From JBBDYH01 sp040901795 (GTDB taxonomy: Bacteria > Planctomycetota > Planctomycetia > Pirellulales > JALHPA01): a DNA stretch of 64,000 nucleotides. Shown one piece after another: positions 59,375-64,000 of the stretch. The position numbers were made by a program, and so were the translations under genes. The notes beneath the pieces were generated by a model that worked only from the letters and a program-made list of their open reading frames with translations, was not told the DNA's origin and did not search any database. The stretch is taken from positions 166,819 through 230,818 of the forward strand of contig JBBDYH010000167.1 in assembly GCA_040901795.1 (NCBI GenBank). The letters run 5' to 3'. Each line of letters starts with the position of its first letter. The first letter of the stretch is position 1.

Positions 59375-60220
59375 ATGACGCATGGATTCTTGATCGACAT
59401 GGATGGTGTGATTTACCGTGGGCGGGAGGTCATTCCGGGCGCGGACCGGTTTATCCGTCATCTCCACGAGGCGGAGATTCCGTTTCTGTTCTTAACGAAC
59501 AACAGCCAACGGACGCGGCGTGACGTTGCGACGCGGTTGAAGCGGATGGGCATCGACGCGGAGGAGCAACATGTTTTCACCTGCGCCATGGCGACAGCTC
59601 GTCACCTGGCGCGCCAACATCCCCACGGGACGGCGTATGTGATCGGCGAAGGCGGCCTGCTTACCGCTCTCCATGAAAACGGCTACTCGATTGTCGATCA
59701 TAATCCCGACTATGTTGTTGTCGGTGAGGGGCGCGCGCTGTCCTACGAGATGTTTGAGGCGGCCGTACGCATGATCGTCGCCGGCGCTAAGCTGGTGGCG
59801 ACGAATCTGGACCCAAATTGTCCGACCGCCGATGGGCTGCGACCCGGCTGCGGCGCCATTGTCGCGATGCTGGAGGTGGCGACGGGGATCAAAGCCTTCA
59901 GCGTTGGCAAGCCGAGCCCGGTGATGATGCGCGCTGCGCGCAAGGAGATCGGCCTCTCGACCGCGGAAACCATCATGATCGGCGACACCATGGAAACCGA
60001 TATTCTCGGCGGAGTGCAGATGGGTTATCGGACCGTGCTGGTGCTCTCCGGTGGGACGCGCCGCGAAGACTTATCACGGTTCGCGTATTGTCCCGATACC
60101 GTCGTCGATTCGATCGCGGATTTGCTGGATGTCGACCGGCTGCCGCCTGAACACCATCCGCGAGAATTCGACGACACGCCACATGACCTGACCGCGTGGG
60201 CAGCAGCGAATGCAGGCTGA
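59375..60220 (+). CDS. HAD-family phosphatase, NagD-like
   Basis: 281 residues. HAD motif I FLIDMDGVIYRG, motif II LTNNSQRT, cap region with TNLDPNCPTADGL, motif III/IV MIGDTMETDILGG. This is the NagD/p-nitrophenyl phosphatase group of the HAD IIA class, acting on small phosphate esters. Many members dephosphorylate sugar phosphates or nucleotides. CGGAGG is 5 bases before the ATG at 59375; the 59-residue extension to 59198 is not conserved. Confidence 0.92.
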   Translation: MTHGFLIDMDGVIYRGREVIPGADRFIRHLHEAEIPFLFLTNNSQRTRRDVATRLKRMGIDAEEQHVFTCAMATARHLARQHPHGTAYVIGEGGLLTALHENGYSIVDHNPDYVVVGEGRALSYEMFEAAVRMIVAGAKLVATNLDPNCPTADGLRPGCGAIVAMLEVATGIKAFSVGKPSPVMMRAARKEIGLSTAETIMIGDTMETDILGGVQMGYRTVLVLSGGTRREDLSRFAYCPDTVVDSIADLLDVDRLPPEHHPREFDDTPHDLTAWAAANAG

Positions 60221-60274
60221 ATACAGAACTTGAAGAACCCTGGCTGCCGCGAAACGAGCCACGTCGCGTTGAGT

Positions 60275-60529
60275 TTACGCGGTCTGTGGGATCGCCTCGG
60301 CGTCAATTTCGACACGCTCGACTTCGTAGCCGGCGCTCTTGACGTTTGCAATTGTGGATTGGATTGCCGCTTCCAAGGAGGGTGCCTCTCGATGGAAGTC
60401 GATTGAGAAAACTCCATTGCAAGTTCCTGGCGTTCCATCATCGCAACCGGCAGCGAACAGCTCGTCGGCAATTTCTTCTGTCAGCTCGAGGTCGCCGGCG
60501 AGAATTAGTGTAAAGGAGTATTTCGTCAT
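60275..60529 (-). CDS. HicB-like small protein, partner of the next gene
   Basis: 84 residues: MTKYSFTLILAGDLELTEEI, LFAAGCDDGTPGTCNGVFSI and a helix (APSLEAAIQSTIANVKSAGY). The pattern YxFTLxLxG...AGCDDxTPG...APSLxxAI is that of a widespread HicB-like family. AGAAGG lies 10 bases upstream. It lies 31 bases downstream of the HicA-like gene on the same strand. Confidence 0.7.
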   Translation of the reverse strand: MTKYSFTLILAGDLELTEEIADELFAAGCDDGTPGTCNGVFSIDFHREAPSLEAAIQSTIANVKSAGYEVERVEIDAEAIPQTA

Positions 60530-60559
60530 TGCGTCGGAGCCTTCTCAGTTGGATGATTG

Positions 60560-60781
60560 TTAATGTGGGCAACGATCTACCGCACGGCGAATATCCTTGG
60601 CATGGTCCTCCGGACTACGCGGAGTTGAATACACGGCCTTTGTGCAGCCGCTACGATCACCTTGCGGACAATAGATTCGTCCCCAGATGTGCGCTCGCGG
60701 GCCCGCTTTGCGAAGCGTCCATCCGTGACTCAACGCATATTCGATGGCCGCGCGAATATGTTTGTTGGGGTGGCTCGCCAA
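60560..60781 (-). CDS. HicA-like small protein, candidate toxin
   Basis: 73 residues: HIRAAIEYALSHGWTLRKAG, IYCPQGDRSGCTKAVYSTP, HAKDIRRAVDRC. The layout (IRxAIxYALxxGW, CPxxxR, YSTPxxPxxHAxxIRRxxDxC) is that of a HicA-like double-stranded-RNA-binding-type small protein family found with the preceding partner. TTG at 60781 is chosen because GGAG lies 8 bases upstream; the frame begins four codons earlier. Toxicity is inferred from the pairing only. Confidence 0.65.
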   Translation of the reverse strand: MASHPNKHIRAAIEYALSHGWTLRKAGPRAHIWGRIYCPQGDRSGCTKAVYSTPRSPEDHAKDIRRAVDRCPH

Positions 60782-60836
60782 GCAAAACTCCAATGCTCAC
60801 CAACCCATTATACACGGTGGTCGCGTAACGGCGCCG

Positions 60837-60862
60837 GGCCCGACTTACCGCAGCGTCGGGCC
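60837..60862. terminator. GC-rich hairpin over the TPR stop codon
   Basis: GGCCCGAC and GTCGGGCC pair around a 10-base loop that contains the TPR gene's stop codon on the minus strand. No T-tract; weak terminator at best. Confidence 0.35.
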
Positions 60863-61594
60863 GGGGACGGCGACCCAGCGGGAGTCGCCGGGAGCGGCGT
60901 AATTGGGGGCGCCGATGCCGCCGGCTTGTAAGGCAGCCACGCGCGCAGCGACTTGGGGCTGATTCTGGTTCTGAGACAGCGAACGTTGATAGTTGGCCAG
61001 CGCTTGCACCGGGTCGCCCGATTCCTCGCGGAGCTTGCCGAGCGCCGCCAGCGCGCGAGGGCTCTGCGGCGCAAGAGCAACGGCGTCGATCAGACGGTTC
61101 TTCGCGGTCTCTTTGTCGCCAAACTCCTCGTACAGCCGGGCGAGCTCGATGCGAGGCTCGGGATTGGCCGGTGAATTGGCCGCCCACTGCTCAAGCAGAT
61201 TGAACGCATCCTGCGATCGTCCCTGTTCGACCATCAGCACCCCCCAGCCACGGTAGCAGTCGACGTGGTTGGGGTTGCGGACGACGCATTGCTGGTAGTT
61301 AGTTTCGGCCTGCGCCAGGTCAGTCTGCCGGCCGTGTAGCTTCCATTGGCGGTGGAAGTTGGCCGCCAGGTTGTAGTAGCCGTCGGCATTGTGAGGATCC
61401 GCCTGAATCGCCTGGCGGAAGTACGAATCGGCCGCCTGATATTGTCCTTGCTGGAAGAGCTGCACGCCGGTCAGGTTCGCATTCTGGGCCGACCACGAGC
61501 AGCCGACCAGCGAACCGTAGAGCGCAATCAGAAACAACATTCGCGCAGCGGGGAACTGAGCGAGCATGGAGCCAATAGCGACGACGAGGTGCAT
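60845..61594 (-). CDS. TPR-repeat lipoprotein
   Basis: 249 residues. Lipobox LYGSLVGCS after a hydrophobic signal (AARMLFLIAL). Five to six TPR units follow: QLFQQGQYQAADSYFRQAIQ, ADPHNADGYYNLAANFHRQ, AETNYQQCVVRNPNHVDCYR, NPEPRIELARLYEEFGD, LGKLREESGDPVQALANYQR. Protein-protein scaffold on the outside of the membrane. ATG at 61594 with AAGGAG 8 bases upstream. Confidence 0.88.
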   Translation of the reverse strand: MHLVVAIGSMLAQFPAARMLFLIALYGSLVGCSWSAQNANLTGVQLFQQGQYQAADSYFRQAIQADPHNADGYYNLAANFHRQWKLHGRQTDLAQAETNYQQCVVRNPNHVDCYRGWGVLMVEQGRSQDAFNLLEQWAANSPANPEPRIELARLYEEFGDKETAKNRLIDAVALAPQSPRALAALGKLREESGDPVQALANYQRSLSQNQNQPQVAARVAALQAGGIGAPNYAAPGDSRWVAVPGPTLR

Positions 61595-61760
61595 GGCACT
61601 AACTCCTTCCACGTGGCCAAGTCTCTCCGAGACTCGATCGCGTTCGCCGCAGCGGACGCGGCTACGTGAGAGCGGCAAAGAACGAATGCCGAACGGCAAA
61701 AAATCGGGTGGAAGGATAGCTAGCGCCGACGAGCGACGCAAGGGCGAAGCGTTGGAGATT

Positions 61761-61828
61761 GGAGTTCAAGCTTTAGCTTGCCCCCGCAGCCTGAAGGCTG
61801 CCTACGGACAGCCTGAAGGCTGAACTCC
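61761..61828. repeat. 68-bp element with GGAGTTCA/TGAACTCC ends
   Basis: Ends are a perfect 8-bp inverted repeat. Inside are AGCTTTAGCT (almost a dyad) and two AGCCTGAAGGCT dyads (61798 and 61811 area). A half copy is at 31216-31246. Lies 8 bases before the stop of the following minus-strand gene. Confidence 0.7.
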
Positions 61829-61835
61829 AGCGCGG

Positions 61836-62210
61836 TCAGCTCAGATCGGCTGATTTGCCGTCATTCTGGCCGCTACAGCAGGAGGAAGGGGCGGGCGTAC
61901 CCACTTTCTGGTATCCCAGACCCTTGATGACCTCCAGCACTTCGCTGCACGTCGGGAACATCCGGCCGCTGGCTCGTTTGTAAGCGTCGAGCGCATGCAT
62001 GAACTCGACTTCTTCGTTGGTGTAATCGCGCTCGCAGGTCGTGGGGTCGATCTGCCGTCGACGCGTTACTTTCGCTCGTCTTTCGAGCTGCCGTCGTTCG
62101 GTGGCCACCGGCACATCCTGTTGGCGGCGATCGCTGTCCTCGCGACGGTCCTTGTTAGGCTTGCGGCGGTCAATAGTTACTTTCGTAGCGAGCTTCTTCG
62201 TCTTGGCCAC
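61836..62210 (-). CDS. Conserved basic protein of planctomycete type
   Basis: 124 residues. N-terminal Arg/Asp-rich region (DRRKPNKDRREDSDRRQQD, ERRQLERRAKVTRRRQID). The second half is compact (PTTCERDYTNEEVEFMHALD, YKRASGRMFPTCSEVLEVIK). The GTG start at 62210 (VAKTKKLATKV) fits the family better than the ATG at 62252. The C-terminus ends in a CCSG-type tail. I remember close relatives only from planctomycetes; function unknown. Confidence 0.65.
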   Translation of the reverse strand: MAKTKKLATKVTIDRRKPNKDRREDSDRRQQDVPVATERRQLERRAKVTRRRQIDPTTCERDYTNEEVEFMHALDAYKRASGRMFPTCSEVLEVIKGLGYQKVGTPAPSSCCSGQNDGKSADLS

Positions 62211-62573
62211 GTGGTGCTGCCCTTTCGAATGCGAAGACTGCGGGATCTGCACGAGAGTTTGCCGATAGGGAAAGATATCGGACGGGCCGTGTAGAAATTA
62301 AACCGGCTCGGTAAAAGGTCCGGTTTTGAGAGGTTAGACGATTTGTAGGGCTCGTCCAGGCGGCGCGACCAGAGCGATTGTGCGAGGGAAGAGGCGCGGT
62401 CGAGCCCTTCGTGAGAGAGGAGACCATCGCTTAGAGCAATTGTGCGGGGTCGGGAGACCCGCGCACAACAAGATACAGATCTGCGGCGGAAGGCAGTGAT
62501 CCAATCACGTTGCTCACTGACAAACCAGGCTCGTCAGCGTCATCCCCCGCGTTCACTCACTGCAGCTCACTGG
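62211..62573. other. 360-bp gap, no gene
   Basis: Short frames only, none with a ribosome site and domain signal. No promoter or terminator stood out. Confidence 0.4.
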
Positions 62574-63245
62574 CTAAGCGAGCATCTCGTCGGCTTCGAC
62601 TCGCGAATAGAACGACGAACGCTGTGGCTCATCGGTGTTGCGGAAGAAGGGCCGCTTGCGCAATTCACGAAGAGCGGAGACCATCGAATTGGTCACCGGC
62701 GTGAGGCGGTCGGCCACCTGATACCCGACGCGCGCAATGAGCGCCAAATCCGCGTAGTCCTTCAAGGGTACTTCAGGACCCGGTGATTCAGGCAGTGGGC
62801 GGTCCTGATTTCCCACGATCCATTGCTGCTTGCCGGCGGGGTCCGCTGGCTGCTGATGGTCGCGGAAGTTCGGCAGGAAAGCAATCAGCAGTGCGGCGGC
62901 GGTGGCCAACACGAGCCCGATGATTGCCAATGGCGTTACAGCATTTCTCGCCACGATCGTCGGGCCGCATTCGACCAGCTCCACTTCAGTAGCGGCCGGA
63001 AAGCCTACGCAGGGCGCGTTGCCAACCTCCACTACAACGCGATGGGCAAACGCTCGCTGTTCGGCGTCACAAAGCCGGACTGCTGGCAACGCCTGGACGC
63101 CTTCCAGCAGCACCTCGTGGGCGGCCAGGAGCTCGAAGCAGCCTGGGCAATTCTGGGCATGCTCGAAAAGCCCGTGATCGACGCTAGGCGCAAGCCGATC
63201 GTCGAGCAGATCGTTTAACCGAGACTCAAATTCGACGCATTGCAT
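62574..63245 (-). CDS. Putative anti-sigma factor with zf-HC2-like N-terminus
   Basis: 223 residues. N-terminus MQCVEFESRLNDLLDDRLAP then HAQNCPGCFELLAAHEVLL is a ZAS-type anti-sigma zinc-binding motif (HxxxCxxC). A membrane helix lies at about 106-127 (LAIIGLVLATAAALLIAFL), then a periplasmic tail. The start overlaps the sigma gene by 20 bases (minus strand), the usual layout for a sigma/anti-sigma pair. GAGG is 6 bases before the ATG at 63245. Confidence 0.85.
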   Translation of the reverse strand: MQCVEFESRLNDLLDDRLAPSVDHGLFEHAQNCPGCFELLAAHEVLLEGVQALPAVRLCDAEQRAFAHRVVVEVGNAPCVGFPAATEVELVECGPTIVARNAVTPLAIIGLVLATAAALLIAFLPNFRDHQQPADPAGKQQWIVGNQDRPLPESPGPEVPLKDYADLALIARVGYQVADRLTPVTNSMVSALRELRKRPFFRNTDEPQRSSFYSRVEADEMLA

Positions 63246-63792
63246 GGGGCACCTCCGCCAAGACTTCCCTCTTTCGGAGTTGGTCGATAATCTCGCGGCG
63301 CGCCCGATGGACCCAGGTCTTAACCGTACCCAATGGGCAATTCAACGCCACGGCGATTTCCTGATAACTCAGCTCCTGCTCGTGAAACTGCAGAAACGCC
63401 TGCCGATATTCTGTTCGGACGTTGGCCAACGCCCGCTCGACTTCTTCACCCAAATGCCGCGCCGAATCATCCGCGGGGCTTTCATCGGCGAGCTGCTCGG
63501 CCAGGGGGCCGGTATGCGGTCGACGACGCCGAATGGCCAACAAGCTACGGCACCGGTTTCCGGCGATCGCCAGGAGCCAAGGGATCAGGTCGCGTGTTCG
63601 ATCCCAATGCGACAAGCTCCGCAAGGCCCGAACAAAGCTCTCCTGCGCCATGTCTTCGGCGTCCTGCCGGTGGCCCAGCATGCGGTAACAAAGGCCGAAG
63701 ATCTGACCCTGGAACCGATCGACAAACTGGACCATGGCGGCCTGCTCGCCCGCCAGACAACGGTCAACCAGCTCGTGAAGGCTGTCGCTCAA
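63226..63792 (-). CDS. ECF sigma factor, partner of the anti-sigma
   Basis: 188 residues. Region 2 (HELVDRCLAGEQAAMVQFVD, YRMLGHRQDAEDMAQESFVRA) and region 4 (LANVRTEYRQAFLQFHEQEL, IAVALNCPLGTVKTWVHRAR). TTG start at 63792 with GGGGAG 6 bases upstream. Overlap with the anti-sigma gene means coupled translation. The upstream DNA at 63793-63880 could hold an autoregulated promoter, not identified. Confidence 0.9.
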   Translation of the reverse strand: MSDSLHELVDRCLAGEQAAMVQFVDRFQGQIFGLCYRMLGHRQDAEDMAQESFVRALRSLSHWDRTRDLIPWLLAIAGNRCRSLLAIRRRRPHTGPLAEQLADESPADDSARHLGEEVERALANVRTEYRQAFLQFHEQELSYQEIAVALNCPLGTVKTWVHRARREIIDQLRKREVLAEVPHAMRRI

Positions 63793-63882
63793 CGCAGCTC
63801 CCCTCCGTCAACCGCTGCCCGATCCAAGTAGCTATACCAAGGGCCGTGCGGCTGGGTTTCAAGTGGGCAATATTGTGACAGT

Positions 63883-64000
63883 GGAATTCGCCAGAATTCC
63901 GGCTGATCCCCCAAAGTCTGGCGACTTCGGCTACAAAGTCTGGCGACTTCGGCTACAAAGTCTGGCGACTTCGGCTACAAAGTCTGGCGACTTCGGCTAC
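63883..64000. repeat. Two-hairpin element with four 22-bp tandem units, runs off the window
   Basis: GGAATTC-GCCA-GAATTCC (63883-63900) is followed at 63913 by four exact direct units of AAAGTCTGGCGACTTCGGCTAC with period 22, ending at base 64000. Each unit contains the AAGTC-TGGC-GACTT hairpin. The same two modules appear once each at 4975-5036. The array continues past the edge. Confidence 0.9.

Overview
The window looks like chromosomal DNA of a planctomycete, probably of the Pirellulales group. Pointers are the Hanks-type Ser/Thr kinase with a very long C-terminal half, an ECF sigma factor with a membrane-spanning C-terminal extension, a DUF1570 protein, a small NPYRAP membrane protein, a CHP-like 125-residue basic protein, and many short intergenic repeat families. 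No tRNA, rRNA, CRISPR array or intact insertion sequence was seen. Most genes use ATG, GTG or TTG starts with a GGAG-type ribosome site.

Region 1 (1-22 kb) reads as one stress/reserve-carbohydrate island. It opens with the end of an NtrC-type sigma-54 activator and a hybrid histidine kinase. Then come small envelope-stress proteins (DUF1328, PRC-barrel, BON, glycine-rich secreted protein, YqjD/YqjE-like operon) mixed with alpha-glucan and trehalose enzymes (TreY, GlgX, an amylo-1,6-glucosidase, a TreS-maltokinase fusion), an Hpt protein and CsrA. I see sigma-54-type -24/-12 elements (core GGCA-N8-TGC, or close to it) upstream of at least six and possibly eight of these genes, on both strands. 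That makes a local sigma-54 regulon the main discovery candidate of the window.

Region 2 (22-31 kb) carries an orphan antitoxin with a gutted PIN toxin, a MoxR/ChlI-like ATPase that may have a leaderless transcript, a small protein plus nucleotidyltransferase pair, a UMF1-type MFS transporter, secreted planctomycete proteins, and a coiled-coil/SPFH pair.

Region 3 (31-42 kb) holds an RHS fragment, a 1763-residue kinase, a proteasome-like Ntn-hydrolase candidate, about 1.2 kb of apparently non-coding DNA with a strong sigma-70-type promoter, an iron-type ABC permease and a DUF1570 protein.

Region 4 (42-64 kb) is mostly housekeeping: dnaA, guaB, tpx, nnrE, the serine genes serA and serC with a third aminotransferase, an ECF sigma factor, a NagD-like phosphatase, a HicAB-like pair, a TPR lipoprotein, and an ECF sigma/anti-sigma pair. 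Its intergenic gaps are full of repeats: CCCTGAA heptamers at minus-strand gene boundaries, 94-bp inverted elements around a BON gene, and a 22-bp tandem repeat at the right edge.
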